Assembly: GCF_009882985.1 (NCBI RefSeq)
Contig: NZ_WTUZ01000021.1
Coordinates: forward strand, 290,499 to 354,498
Source: Paenibacillus silvestris
Lineage (GTDB): Bacteria > Bacillota > Bacilli > Paenibacillales > NBRC-103111
Direction: 5' to 3'
Length of the DNA: 64,000 nucleotides
Shown one piece after another: positions 1-7,429 of the stretch. The position numbers and the translations under genes were made by a program. A model generated the notes under the pieces. It was not told where the DNA came from, did no database searches, and saw nothing but the letters and a program-made list of their open reading frames with translations. Every line of letters begins with the position of its first letter. The first letter of the stretch is position 1.

Positions 1-398
1 TTACACAAACGATCCGCGATCATTTCTTGTTCTTGAGTTATGCTCCGATTGTTTTTGTATCAGCGAAAACAACGCAACGCTTACATAAGCTGTTGCCGGT
101 TGTTATTCAAGTAGCAGAAAATCATGCCCTGCGTGTTCAAACACATTTGTTGAATGATGTTGTTTCTGATGCCGTAGCGTACAACCCTCCTCCGACGGAT
201 AAAGGCAAACGTCTGCGGATTAACTATGTAACACAAGTAGCGGTTAAGCCTCCTGTCTTTGTGCTCTTTGTGAATGAGCCTGAGCTCATGCACTTTTCAT
301 ATGAACGGTATTTGGATAACAAAATCCGTGCAGCCTTTGGTTTTGAAGGAACACCGATTCGTATCCTAAGCCGTAGAAAGACTTCGGACAAAGAATAA
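1..398 (+). CDS. der: Ribosome biogenesis GTPase Der (EngA), C-terminal fragment
   Basis: The reading frame is already open at base 3 and ends at TAA 396-398, so only about the last 132 residues are present; the gene starts before the window. The visible part matches the end of Der: a short G-domain remainder (YAPIVFVSA, the SAK-type G5 loop) and then the KH-like domain ([34 protein letters not shown], split here only as key segments). Der is a double GTPase needed for 50S ribosome assembly in the cytoplasm. Its position before plsY and gpsA matches the Bacillales order. Both G domains lie outside the window, so they cannot be judged. Confidence 0.93.
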   Translation, partial: TQTIRDHFLFLSYAPIVFVSAKTTQRLHKLLPVVIQVAENHALRVQTHLLNDVVSDAVAYNPPPTDKGKRLRINYVTQVAVKPPVFVLFVNEPELMHFSYERYLDNKIRAAFGFEGTPIRILSRRKTSDKE

Positions 399-412
399 GG
401 AGATGTTGCAGC

Positions 413-1021
413 TTGCTTTTAATTTCCATAATAACAATCGTAGCAGGGTATTTATTAGGGGCTATAAGCTTTAGTTATTTATTTGGGAAATGGTTTAAAG
501 GCATCGATATCCGCAAACATGGAAGCGGCAATGCGGGAGCAACCAATACACTGCGCGTATTGGGCAAAGGCCCAGCGATCATGGTATTGATCTTGGACGG
601 TTTGAAGGGAGTTGCTGCCGTTTGCCTTGGCATCTGGGCAGCTCCTGGACCCGACGATTTGTGGGTTCGTGTATTGTGCGGACTTGCTGCCATCGTTGGA
701 CACAACTGGCCAGTGTATTATGGGTTCCGTGGCGGCAAGGGTATTGCCACGACAATCGGCGTAATGGCTACGCTTTGCTTCATTCCTACGTTAATTGCAG
801 GTTTAACGGCTATCGTCATTATTGCGATAACTAGATTCGTATCGCTCGGTTCACTAATTCTAACCGCACTTTTACCTTTTCTAATTTGGGGAATGGATCG
901 ACCAATAGAAGTTTTGTGGATCAGTATCTTGCTATGCGCGTTTGCGTTCTTGCGCCATCGAACCAATATTGTGAAGCTCGTTCAAGGTAAAGAGAATAAA
1001 TTGGGCCAGAAAAGAGCATAG
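413..1021 (+). CDS. plsY: Glycerol-3-phosphate acyltransferase PlsY
   Basis: Membrane acyltransferase that moves the acyl group from acyl-phosphate to glycerol 3-phosphate, the first step of phospholipid synthesis. The 202-residue protein has the family length, about five membrane segments, and the conserved loops GSGNAGATN (residues 37-45) and GFRGGKGIATT (near 105). TTG 413 is chosen as start because AAGGAG at 397-402 lies 10 nt upstream; the ATG at 403 is out of frame. The ribosome binding site overlaps the der stop codon, so the two are probably co-transcribed. GpsA, the next gene, makes the glycerol 3-phosphate substrate, a functional pairing. Confidence 0.95.
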   Translation: MLLISIITIVAGYLLGAISFSYLFGKWFKGIDIRKHGSGNAGATNTLRVLGKGPAIMVLILDGLKGVAAVCLGIWAAPGPDDLWVRVLCGLAAIVGHNWPVYYGFRGGKGIATTIGVMATLCFIPTLIAGLTAIVIIAITRFVSLGSLILTALLPFLIWGMDRPIEVLWISILLCAFAFLRHRTNIVKLVQGKENKLGQKRA

Positions 1022-1076
1022 TTTTGGGCGAACATCACCCAATAATTAGAGTGCATAACGTTTAGGAGGGGTAACC

Positions 1077-2120
1077 ATGTCAAACAAAGTATCGGTTCTG
1101 GTAGCAGGCAGCTGGGGAACGGCTCTTGCCACGGTACTGGCGGATAATGGACATCAGGTGTTGTTATGGTCTCGCAATGAGGAGCAAGTGCGAGAGATCA
1201 ACGAACAAAACCGGAATAGCCGTTTTCTCCAAGATGTGGAATTATCACCGCTTATTGTAGCGACTCATTCGCTGCAAGGAGCGGTCGAAGGGGCTGATGC
1301 GATCATTATGGTCGTCCCTTCATCCGGCATGCGTGAGGTTGCATCCAACATGCGTCCCTATTTGAATAAAGATGCTTTGCTGATCCACGCGACCAAAGGG
1401 TTTGAAACGGGTTCCCTCAAGCGTATGACCGAGGTCATCGCAGATGAGCTGCCCGAAATCAATCCGAATCGGCTAGTGGTGCTTTCAGGTCCCAGTCACG
1501 CTGAAGAAGTCATTCGCAAATGCCCGACGACTGTCGTAGTCGCGGCGCAAGACTTGGAAGCGGCAGAGGCCGCCCAGGATCTATTGATTAACGCCTATTT
1601 TCGCGTCTATACGAATCCGGATGTGGCAGGCGTTGAAGTTGGCGGAGCGCTCAAGAACATTATTGCTCTGGGTGCAGGGCTGACAGATGGCCTGGGTTTT
1701 GGCGATAATGCCAAAGCTGCTCTGATGACCCGAGGCTTGGCAGAAATCGCTCGCTTAGGTACCGCGATGGGGGCTAATCCGCTGACTTTTGCCGGATTAG
1801 CTGGCATCGGTGATTTGATCGTGACTTGTACGAGTCAACATAGCCGAAATTGGCGCGCCGGAAATAAACTCGCGAAGGGTATACCTCTAGATGAGGTGCT
1901 TCAAGAGATGGGAATGGTCGTCGAAGGCGTGAAGACTACGAAAGCAGCTTATGAGTTGTCTCGGAGGTATGATGCAACGATGCCTATTACCGATGAGCTG
2001 TACAAAGTGCTATTCGATGGGAAATCGCCACAGTTAGCCGCGCAGGACCTTATGGGCCGCGTTAGAACGCATGAAATAGAAGAAGTAGCTACGGATGCTA
2101 TCACAAATGTATTGAAGTAG
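1077..2120 (+). CDS. gpsA: Glycerol-3-phosphate dehydrogenase [NAD(P)+]
   Basis: Cytoplasmic enzyme reducing dihydroxyacetone phosphate to sn-glycerol 3-phosphate for phospholipid synthesis. The 347 residues cover the N-terminal Rossmann domain and the C-terminal helical domain; GGALKNIIALGAG carries the catalytic lysine, and HSRNWRAGNKLAKG is typical of the family. Start ATG 1077 follows GGAGGGG. One oddity: the nucleotide-binding glycine motif reads VAGSWGTA (residues 9-16), with Val9 in place of the first glycine of GxGxxG. The rest of the protein looks intact, so it is probably active. Confidence 0.97.
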   Translation: MSNKVSVLVAGSWGTALATVLADNGHQVLLWSRNEEQVREINEQNRNSRFLQDVELSPLIVATHSLQGAVEGADAIIMVVPSSGMREVASNMRPYLNKDALLIHATKGFETGSLKRMTEVIADELPEINPNRLVVLSGPSHAEEVIRKCPTTVVVAAQDLEAAEAAQDLLINAYFRVYTNPDVAGVEVGGALKNIIALGAGLTDGLGFGDNAKAALMTRGLAEIARLGTAMGANPLTFAGLAGIGDLIVTCTSQHSRNWRAGNKLAKGIPLDEVLQEMGMVVEGVKTTKAAYELSRRYDATMPITDELYKVLFDGKSPQLAAQDLMGRVRTHEIEEVATDAITNVLK

Positions 2121-2125
2121 CCTAC

Positions 2126-2153
2126 ACCACATTCTTCCCGCACTCATACTATA
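2126..2153 (+). promoter_or_regulatory. Candidate sigma-K promoter for spoVIF
   Basis: AC at 2126-2127, a 17-nt spacer and CATACTATA at 2145-2153 fit the sigma-K pattern AC-N17-CATANNNTA. It lies 45 nt before the spoVIF start. In Bacillus subtilis spoVIF is known as a late mother-cell gene under sigma-K, which supports the reading. Short motif, so chance occurrence is possible. Confidence 0.45.
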
Positions 2154-2197
2154 CCGTATAAGTATTTAGTTCTTATCAGGTATAGGAGGCGGCACAT

Positions 2198-2479
2198 TTG
2201 GCAAACAAAGATATGTCTAAAGACGTACTCAGCGTGGTGAAGAAGAAAACGGGGAAAAACGTTACACCTAAAGATATCGAGCGAATTGCGAGCGGTGTGA
2301 AACCTTCAACACTTCAAAGTGAGACTCAGCTGCGCCAGTTGATCAAGCAAGTCTCTGGCCTTGTAAATGTCAAAGTATCCGAAGAGACGATCAATGATAT
2401 CATCCAGGCTGTAAAAAGTTCCAAGCTCGACAGCAACAATATGCAGCAGCTTATGAACATGATGATGGGTAAAAAATAA
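2198..2479 (+). CDS. spoVIF: Stage VI sporulation protein F
   Basis: Small 93-residue soluble protein, very rich in Lys and Ser/Thr, with two amphipathic helical halves and the ending MMNMMMGKK-like Met-rich tail. The segment KKKTGKNVTPKDIERIASG followed by LIKQVSGLVNVKVSEE resembles SpoVIF (YjcC), a mother-cell protein needed for proper spore coat assembly. Start TTG 2198 is preceded by AGGAGG at about 2184. It is monocistronic: a candidate sigma-K promoter lies upstream and a strong hairpin terminator follows the stop. Its place between gpsA and the yphE-like gene differs from B. subtilis, where spoVIF is elsewhere. Confidence 0.8.
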   Translation: MANKDMSKDVLSVVKKKTGKNVTPKDIERIASGVKPSTLQSETQLRQLIKQVSGLVNVKVSEETINDIIQAVKSSKLDSNNMQQLMNMMMGKK

Positions 2480-2518
2480 AAGCATGAAGGGGAGCTTGCT
2501 GCCCTTTATGCTTTTTTT
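2479..2518 (+). terminator. Intrinsic terminator after spoVIF
   Basis: AAAGCATGAAGGG (2479-2491) pairs with CCCTTTATGCTTT (2502-2514) with one G·U pair, followed by a T run to 2518. Confidence 0.85.
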
Positions 2519-2580
2519 CTCATCCTATGCTATACTTACTGTTGATAATTTTTAAAGATTATACATAAGGAGTTAAAAAT

Positions 2581-2760
2581 ATGTCAAGTTTGGACAAAAT
2601 GTGGGCGTCTTTTGTAGCCATTGGTCTAATGGTTGTCGCATCATTATTGATTTCGTACGCAAGAACGCGTACCCAAGGATGGATTCGTGTCGTTCTTTCG
2701 ACCGTAGCCTTTATTTTATTCGTTCCAATTTTACTCTATATGCTGCTATCATTGTTCTAA
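2581..2760 (+). CDS. Small membrane protein, YphE-like (DUF2768)
   Basis: ATG 2581 to TAA 2758-2760 encodes 59 residues with AAGGAG 10 nt upstream. Two hydrophobic segments (FVAIGLMVVASLLISYA and VVLSTVAFILFVPILLYMLL) are joined by a short basic turn RTRTQGW, so this is a two-span membrane hairpin with both ends probably on the same side. Size, topology and location after gpsA match B. subtilis YphE (DUF2768 family). The function of this family is unknown to me. The next gene starts 18 nt later, so they are likely co-transcribed. Confidence 0.8.
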   Translation: MSSLDKMWASFVAIGLMVVASLLISYARTRTQGWIRVVLSTVAFILFVPILLYMLLSLF

Positions 2761-2778
2761 CTGGGAGGCGATACATAC

Positions 2779-3072
2779 ATGCTGGAATTAAAAACGCGCA
2801 AAACGCAAAAAACGATGGAGCCGGAAATTGGTTTAAGTATTTTGGATCATGCGCTCAAAAATGACGTGGATTGGGGCTTCTCGTGTACACGAGGTACGTG
2901 TGCCAGATGCCGCTGTTATGTAGCTCATGGACGTGAACTGCTCTCCTTGCCTTCTGATGAAGAAGAGAGTCGACTGGAGCCCGAAGAAATAGAACAGGGC
3001 TACCGACTTGCGTGCCAATGCATGATTAAGCAAGCAGGAACCATTTCTGCTACGCATAAGCCATATTTTTAA
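2779..3072 (+). CDS. [2Fe-2S] ferredoxin-like protein
   Basis: 97-residue ferredoxin-fold protein. Cysteines at C36, C41 and C44 (C-x4-C-x2-C) and C79 within YRLACQC fit the plant/adrenodoxin-type [2Fe-2S] ligand set; extra cysteines C46 and C81 are not required by the fold. It should carry one electron between unknown partners in the cytoplasm. Start ATG 2779 follows GGGAGGCG. It is followed within 21 nt by a nucleotidyltransferase-like gene and then a second ferredoxin, a three-gene group absent from this place in B. subtilis. Redox partner cannot be deduced. Confidence 0.85.
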   Translation: MLELKTRKTQKTMEPEIGLSILDHALKNDVDWGFSCTRGTCARCRCYVAHGRELLSLPSDEEESRLEPEEIEQGYRLACQCMIKQAGTISATHKPYF

Positions 3073-3093
3073 AATCTGAAAGGTGTGGGCATC

Positions 3094-3678
3094 TTGGTCC
3101 TGCTGGAACCGTTAGTACCAACGATTACGACCATTCATACACAATTAATGCAAGTTCCTGGCGTACGATGGCTCATCGGTGGCAGCTGCGGACTACTTAT
3201 GCAAAACGTAGATATTGGAAGAAGTCCGAGAGATCTGGATATTTATGTGGATAAGAACGATGTATCCGTTATTCATTCTTCTCTTCAAGATTATTCAGTT
3301 GATACACCTGTGTATAGTCAAACAAGTATATATGCGTCGATCCTCAGCCATTATCAGATACATGGAGATACGGTTGAAGTGGTAGGGGATTTCAAGGTTC
3401 AAGCATTTGATTCCTTCTATCAAGTGGAGGCTGCGTACTTATGGGAAGACCATAGCTATACGGCTGCGATTGGGAACCATGAGGTGAAAGTTATGCCTTT
3501 AGCTCATGAACTTCTCTTTAATCTATTGCGAAATCGGCCTGACCGCTATGAGGCGATCTATCGTGCGATGATTGCTGCTCCAGAGCTGCACATGCCGACA
3601 TTACATGCGTTACTGCAAAGAAATAGCTGGGGACTAGCGTTTGAAAAAAGGCTCGGGGAATTAATAGATTCGTGCTGA
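3094..3678 (+). CDS. Nucleotidyltransferase-like protein
   Basis: About 194 residues. WLIGGSCGLLMQ followed by RSPRDLDIYVD recalls the minimal nucleotidyltransferase core (GGS motif, then a DxD metal pair), as in antibiotic NTases and MNT-type proteins. No second domain is obvious; the C-terminal third is helical. AAAGG at 3079-3083 is best placed for TTG 3094; an in-frame GTG at 3085 overlaps that site and would add three residues. It sits between two [2Fe-2S] ferredoxin genes in the same direction with short gaps, so it is probably part of their operon. Substrate unknown; the family assignment rests on the short core motif only. Confidence 0.65.
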   Translation: MVLLEPLVPTITTIHTQLMQVPGVRWLIGGSCGLLMQNVDIGRSPRDLDIYVDKNDVSVIHSSLQDYSVDTPVYSQTSIYASILSHYQIHGDTVEVVGDFKVQAFDSFYQVEAAYLWEDHSYTAAIGNHEVKVMPLAHELLFNLLRNRPDRYEAIYRAMIAAPELHMPTLHALLQRNSWGLAFEKRLGELIDSC

Positions 3679-3713
3679 GGAATGGGAAGTTGACAGATAA
3701 GTAGGTGGACCTG

Positions 3714-4067
3714 ATGAGTGGGATTGACGTGCATTTTTGGCCAGACGACAAGAAGATAAGTGTTCGATCAGGCACAACTTTACTGGATGCCGGACGGAAG
3801 GCTAAAGTTCATATTCGCACGCGCTGCGGGGGCAAAGCCGCATGTTTGATGTGTAAAGTGAAAGTGAATGACTCTAGCAGCAAGGGGCTTGCCCCTATGA
3901 ACGTGAATGAACGGTTGAAGCTTGGCTCACAAGCAGAGGAAGGCTACCGCTTGGCCTGTCAGGCTCGTGTGATTGGCCCTGTGCAAGTGACGATTCCCGA
4001 GGACCCTCTGAAGGCAGCTATACGTGCTCAGCTTGCCAGGCAAGCTGAAGAGGATGATTTATTTTAG
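3714..4067 (+). CDS. [2Fe-2S] ferredoxin-like protein, second copy
   Basis: 117 residues from ATG 3714, which has AGGTGG at 3703-3708; the GTG at 3705 falls inside that site and is rejected. Cysteines C38, C44, C47 and C82 (C-x5-C-x2-C...YRLACQ) give the [2Fe-2S] set. The first spacing is one residue longer than in the ferredoxin at 2779, and the tail ends in a charged helix (RQAEEDDLF). The two proteins share the YRLACQ element but are clearly diverged, so they are paralogues rather than a recent duplication. Likely electron carrier of unknown partner. Confidence 0.85.
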   Translation: MSGIDVHFWPDDKKISVRSGTTLLDAGRKAKVHIRTRCGGKAACLMCKVKVNDSSSKGLAPMNVNERLKLGSQAEEGYRLACQARVIGPVQVTIPEDPLKAAIRAQLARQAEEDDLF

Positions 4068-4092
4068 AGAACAAAGATAGGATGATGGATGC

Positions 4093-4842
4093 GTGAAAAT
4101 AGTTCGAGGCATTGTATATGGCAGATGGATAGGCATAATCCTTAGTTTAGTTCTATTGTTAAGCGGATGCGCTTACCCGAAAGAACTGCGTAAGGAGAAT
4201 CAAATTAACCCTGCGGAGTTTATTACCGTCGTTCAGCAAGCCGTCGATCTTTTCCATGAGAAAAGCGGTGTTCTGCCTATAAAAAATAGCGATATGACGA
4301 CGCCGCTCTATGAGAAATATGTCATTGATTTTGCGAAGTTGAAAAAGTCGAACTATTTAAGCACCGTTCCTGCCAACGCTTTTGAAAGCGGAGGTATTTT
4401 CATCTATGTGCTTGTAGATGCGGAAACGAAACCAACTGTGAAACTGATGGATTTATCGGCGTATCAAAGCGTGGAAGATGTCCAGAAGAAAATAAATGAT
4501 TATAAAGCGAGTCATGACGGCAAGCTGCCTGCTGGCATTGCTATCAATGAAGCATTCGAGTATGTGGATTTCAATAACTTAGGGATGAAAGCCCCCGAAA
4601 TCAAGTCGGTTTATAACCGTCAGAACCTCGTAACCTATTTGGTCAATAAGCAAACGGGCGAAGTTGCTATCGATTATGCCATGGATATTATGAAGTTTAT
4701 TCAAGATCAGGGTTTAGCTAGCTCATTAAAACCGGATCAGGATTTGCGAGAGATTCTCGTGAACAAATCATACTTCGTGCCAATTCGCAGTTTTGAATAT
4801 CGTTGGCAGAATAATCAGCCACTTCCCCAAGTGACGCCATAA
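4093..4842 (+). CDS. YphF-like lipoprotein
   Basis: 249-residue exported lipoprotein: basic N-terminus, hydrophobic stretch GIILSLVLLL and lipobox LSGC with the acylated cysteine at residue 26. The rest is hydrophilic with no recognised enzyme motif. Its place immediately before spoIVA matches yphF in B. subtilis, a lipoprotein of unknown function. Start GTG 4093 has AGGATG about 9 nt upstream; an ATG at 4084 is out of frame and hits a stop. A terminator follows directly, separating it from spoIVA. Confidence 0.75.
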   Translation: MKIVRGIVYGRWIGIILSLVLLLSGCAYPKELRKENQINPAEFITVVQQAVDLFHEKSGVLPIKNSDMTTPLYEKYVIDFAKLKKSNYLSTVPANAFESGGIFIYVLVDAETKPTVKLMDLSAYQSVEDVQKKINDYKASHDGKLPAGIAINEAFEYVDFNNLGMKAPEIKSVYNRQNLVTYLVNKQTGEVAIDYAMDIMKFIQDQGLASSLKPDQDLREILVNKSYFVPIRSFEYRWQNNQPLPQVTP

Positions 4843-4850
4843 ATGGAGAT

Positions 4851-4882
4851 ACCTCTTACAGTAATCTGTAGGAGGTTTTTTT
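4851..4882 (+). terminator. Intrinsic terminator after the yphF-like gene
   Basis: CCTCTTACAG (4852-4861) pairs with CTGTAGGAGG (4866-4875) around a TAAT loop, with one G·U, then seven T. Confidence 0.88.
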
Positions 4883-4993
4883 CATTTTTCAGAATATCGA
4901 CGTCGATGCAATCATATATTTTTTCAATGTGGTGAGGAAAGCCCTATATGTGCTTCATAAAATATGAGCGAAAAAAAAGATATGGCACATCTA

Positions 4994-5021
4994 TCATATT
5001 TCTATCGAAAGTACATATATT
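4994..5021 (+). promoter_or_regulatory. Candidate sigma-E promoter for spoIVA
   Basis: TCATATT (4994-5000), 13-nt spacer, CATATATT (5014-5021) fits the sigma-E consensus (about TCATATT, then CATACAAT-like, 13-15 nt apart). It lies about 85 nt before the spoIVA start. spoIVA is a known early mother-cell sigma-E gene in B. subtilis. The promoter also rules out the upstream in-frame starts around 4948. Confidence 0.65.
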
Positions 5022-5106
5022 TCTTACTAGTCCAAATGAATGTACGAGTAGTCAATTGTTAACGTCTCAAAAGTCAGTTGACGACCAAACTGTAGGAGGG
5101 ATTCTC

Positions 5107-6585
5107 TTGGAGAAAGTGGATATCTTTAAGGACATTGCAGAACGAACGGGAGGGGACATTTACCTGGGGGTTGTTGGAGCAGTCCGTACAGGAAAATCAA
5201 CCTTTATTAAGCGTTTTGTGGAATCTGTAGTGCTGCCGAACATTCAAAGCGAAGCGGATAGGATCCGGGCTACCGATGAACTCCCGCAGAGCGCTGCTGG
5301 CCGCACGATTATGACAACGGAGCCAAAGTTCGTGCCGAATACGGCGGTCCAAATTTCCGTGGCCGAAGGGCTGAATGTGAATGTGCGCCTTGTTGATTGT
5401 GTAGGTTATGCAGTTGATGGCGCCAAAGGCTATGAAGACGAAAACGGACCACGAATGATCAACACGCCTTGGTTCGATGAACCGATTCCGTTCCAGGAAG
5501 CGGCAGAAATCGGAACTCGCAAGGTGATTCAGGAGCATTCAACATTAGGTGTTGTGGTGACAACCGATGGCACGATCTCGGATATCCCACGGTCATCCTA
5601 TGTGCTGGCAGAAGAAAGAGTGATTAATGAACTGAAAGAAGTGGGCAAACCTTTCATCGTCATTATTAACTCTCAGAAGCCAAATAGCGAGCCAGCGCTA
5701 GAGCTGCGCAGCGAACTGCAAAGCCGTTATGATGTACCTGTTGTAACGATGAGCGTAGCTAGTGCAGGCGAAGAAGAAATGGTTTCAGTCCTGCGTGAAG
5801 TGCTCTACGAGTTCCCTGTTCATGAAGTGAATGTGAATTTGCCAAGCTGGGTTATGGTTCTAGATGAGAATCATTGGCTGCGTACTCAATTCGAAAATTC
5901 CGTACGTGATACGGTTCAAGATATTAGACGCTTGCGCGACGTGGATCGGGTCGTCAGCCAGTTTGCTGAATACGAGTTTATTGATAGGGCGGCACTCGCC
6001 GGGCTAAGCATGGGGCAGGGTGTTGCCGAGATTGATCTGTTTGCACCAGATGAGCTCTATGATCGCATCTTGGTGGAAGTAGTTGGTGTTGAAATTCGCG
6101 GCAAAGATCACCTTTTGCAATTGATGCAGGACTTCACTCATGCCAAACGAGAGTACGATCAATTCGCAGAGGCGCTGGAGATGGTCAAAACAACCGGTTA
6201 TGGCATCGCGCCACCTACTCTTGCCGAGATGGCGCTGGATGAGCCAGAATTGATCCGCCAAGGCTCTAGATTCGGTGTTCGCTTACGGGCAACCGCGCCA
6301 TCGATTCATATGATTCGGGTAGATGTCGAATCTGAATTCTCCCCGATTATTGGAACCGAGAAGCAAAGTGAAGAGCTTGTCCGCTATTTGATGCAGGATT
6401 TTGAAGATAACCCGCTCAAAATCTGGGAGTCCGATATTTTTGGAAGATCCCTGCATTCCATTGTGCGTGAAGGTATTCAAGGCAAGCTTGCTCAAATGCC
6501 GGATAACGCGCGGTACAAATTGCAGGAAACACTTGGACGTATTATTAACGAAGGATCTGGCGGTTTAATTGCCATAATTTTGTAA
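5107..6585 (+). CDS. spoIVA: Stage IV sporulation protein A, coat morphogenetic ATPase
   Basis: 492 residues, exactly the usual length when started at TTG 5107 (MEKVDIFKDIAERTGG), which has TAGGAGGG at 5092-5099. SpoIVA binds the forespore surface through its C-terminus, hydrolyses ATP and polymerises into the basement layer of the spore coat. The Walker A loop GAVRTGKS is at residues 24-31; the hallmark C-terminal end GGLIAIIL is intact. Open frame extends upstream to 4948, but that stretch spans the promoter and lacks family similarity. Monocistronic, with a terminator after the stop. Confidence 0.98.
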   Translation: MEKVDIFKDIAERTGGDIYLGVVGAVRTGKSTFIKRFVESVVLPNIQSEADRIRATDELPQSAAGRTIMTTEPKFVPNTAVQISVAEGLNVNVRLVDCVGYAVDGAKGYEDENGPRMINTPWFDEPIPFQEAAEIGTRKVIQEHSTLGVVVTTDGTISDIPRSSYVLAEERVINELKEVGKPFIVIINSQKPNSEPALELRSELQSRYDVPVVTMSVASAGEEEMVSVLREVLYEFPVHEVNVNLPSWVMVLDENHWLRTQFENSVRDTVQDIRRLRDVDRVVSQFAEYEFIDRAALAGLSMGQGVAEIDLFAPDELYDRILVEVVGVEIRGKDHLLQLMQDFTHAKREYDQFAEALEMVKTTGYGIAPPTLAEMALDEPELIRQGSRFGVRLRATAPSIHMIRVDVESEFSPIIGTEKQSEELVRYLMQDFEDNPLKIWESDIFGRSLHSIVREGIQGKLAQMPDNARYKLQETLGRIINEGSGGLIAIIL

Positions 6586-6595
6586 GAAAATAGAC

Positions 6596-6625
6596 AAAAA
6601 AACACTCGTGAGAGTGTTTTTTGTC
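6596..6625 (+). terminator. Intrinsic terminator after spoIVA
   Basis: CACTC (6603-6607), GTGA loop, GAGTG (6612-6616), extended by an A run on the left and a T run on the right. Confidence 0.8.
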
Positions 6626-6666
6626 GTTTTATAGCAAAAATACCCACATAAAATGGAAAACGATAC

Positions 6667-6695
6667 TTGAAATTGATGTCGTAGTATATTACTAT
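6667..6695 (+). promoter_or_regulatory. Candidate sigma-A promoter for hbs
   Basis: TTGAAA (6667-6672), 17-nt spacer, TACTAT (6690-6695). It leaves a leader of roughly 130 nt before the HU start. Confidence 0.5.
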
Positions 6696-6832
6696 GAATT
6701 TATTCGTCTGCTTTCGATGTTCATTTTTACTAAGAAAATCAACGTTTTTTCATGGAATCATGTATATTTTCTGACGAAACGGTGAAAACAGGAAGTAACG
6801 GAAGTAAGAAATCTTGGGGGGAGGTGAATGGC

Positions 6833-7105
6833 ATGAATAAATCTGAATTGATTAACAAGGTTGCTGAAACCTCTGAGCTTTCCAAGAAAGATGCAACGAA
6901 AGCAGTTGATGCTGTTTTTGAAGCAATTTCCGAAGCGCTGCAAGGCGGGGATAAAGTACAATTAGTTGGGTTTGGTAACTTTGAAGTTCGTGAACGTTCC
7001 GCTCGTAAAGGACGTAATCCACAGACTGGTGATGAAATCGAAATCCCAGCAAGCAAAATTCCAGCTTTCAAACCTGGTAAAGCACTTAAAGATGGCATTC
7101 AATAA
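6833..7105 (+). CDS. hbs: DNA-binding protein HU
   Basis: 90-residue HU family histone-like protein that bends and compacts DNA as a homodimer. The sequence has the full family length, the N-terminal helical dimer interface ([12 protein letters not shown]) and the beta-arm region with [12 protein letters not shown], including the conserved Pro that intercalates into DNA. ATG 6833 is chosen because a very strong GGGGGGAGGTG lies 8 nt before it; the frame is open further upstream but without homology. The exceptional ribosome binding site fits an abundant protein. Location after spoIVA matches B. subtilis hbs. Confidence 0.97.
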   Translation: MNKSELINKVAETSELSKKDATKAVDAVFEAISEALQGGDKVQLVGFGNFEVRERSARKGRNPQTGDEIEIPASKIPAFKPGKALKDGIQ

Positions 7106-7145
7106 TTGCGTTTTACATACTATTGAACGTTATATAACAACGAAG

Positions 7146-7175
7146 CCGTGACCGCATTTTGCTGTCACGGTTTTA
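7146..7175 (+). terminator. Intrinsic terminator after hbs
   Basis: CCGTGAC (7146-7152) pairs with GTCACGG (7164-7170), followed by TTTTATT. Confidence 0.8.
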
Positions 7176-7198
7176 TTCATTTATAGGTAGAAAATGCC

Positions 7199-7227
7199 TT
7201 TACAATTCGAAAATCTCCTACTATAAT
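7199..7227 (+). promoter_or_regulatory. Sigma-A promoter for tRNA-Pro
   Basis: TTTACA (7199-7204), 17-nt spacer, TATAAT (7222-7227), 33 nt before the tRNA. Confidence 0.75.
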
Positions 7228-7260
7228 TACAAAGTGAATGAGTAAGCTAGGGGCTACAGA

Positions 7261-7334
7261 CGGGGTATGGCGCAGCCTGGTAGCGCGCACCCTTGGGGTG
7301 GGTGAGGTCGCACGTTCGAATCGTGTTACTCCGA
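7261..7334 (+). tRNA. tRNA-Pro (anticodon GGG)
   Basis: 74-nt cloverleaf. Acceptor CGGGGTA (7261-7267) pairs with TACTCCG (7327-7333) with one G·U; discriminator A7334. D arm GCGC-AGCCTGGTA-GCGC; anticodon stem CACCC/GGGTG enclosing loop TTGGGGT, so positions 34-36 are GGG with G37, typical of proline tRNAs; T arm GCACG-TTCGAAT-CGTGT. The genome does not encode CCA (next bases are TTA), so CCA must be added by the cca product. It stands alone with its own promoter and terminator. Confidence 0.95.
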
Positions 7335-7339
7335 TTATG

Positions 7340-7371
7340 AAAAAGACATCGAAAGTCCGATGTCTTTTTCT
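7340..7371 (+). terminator. Intrinsic terminator of the tRNA gene
   Basis: Perfect 12-bp stem AAAAAGACATCG (7340-7351) with CGATGTCTTTTT (7358-7369), loop AAAGTC. Confidence 0.9.
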
Positions 7372-7429
7372 CTTGAAGAGACTTGTTCCGAATTATATGT
7401 ACTTCGTAGATGATTTAGGGGGAACAGTC

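Noticed and set aside
4948..5106. N-terminal extension of the spoIVA frame
   Set aside because: It spans the sigma-E-like promoter, has no ribosome binding site at 4948 and would make the protein 53 residues longer than the conserved family length.
7238..7429. Upstream part of the PAP2 frame
   Set aside because: It runs through the tRNA-Pro gene and its terminator, so it cannot be coding.
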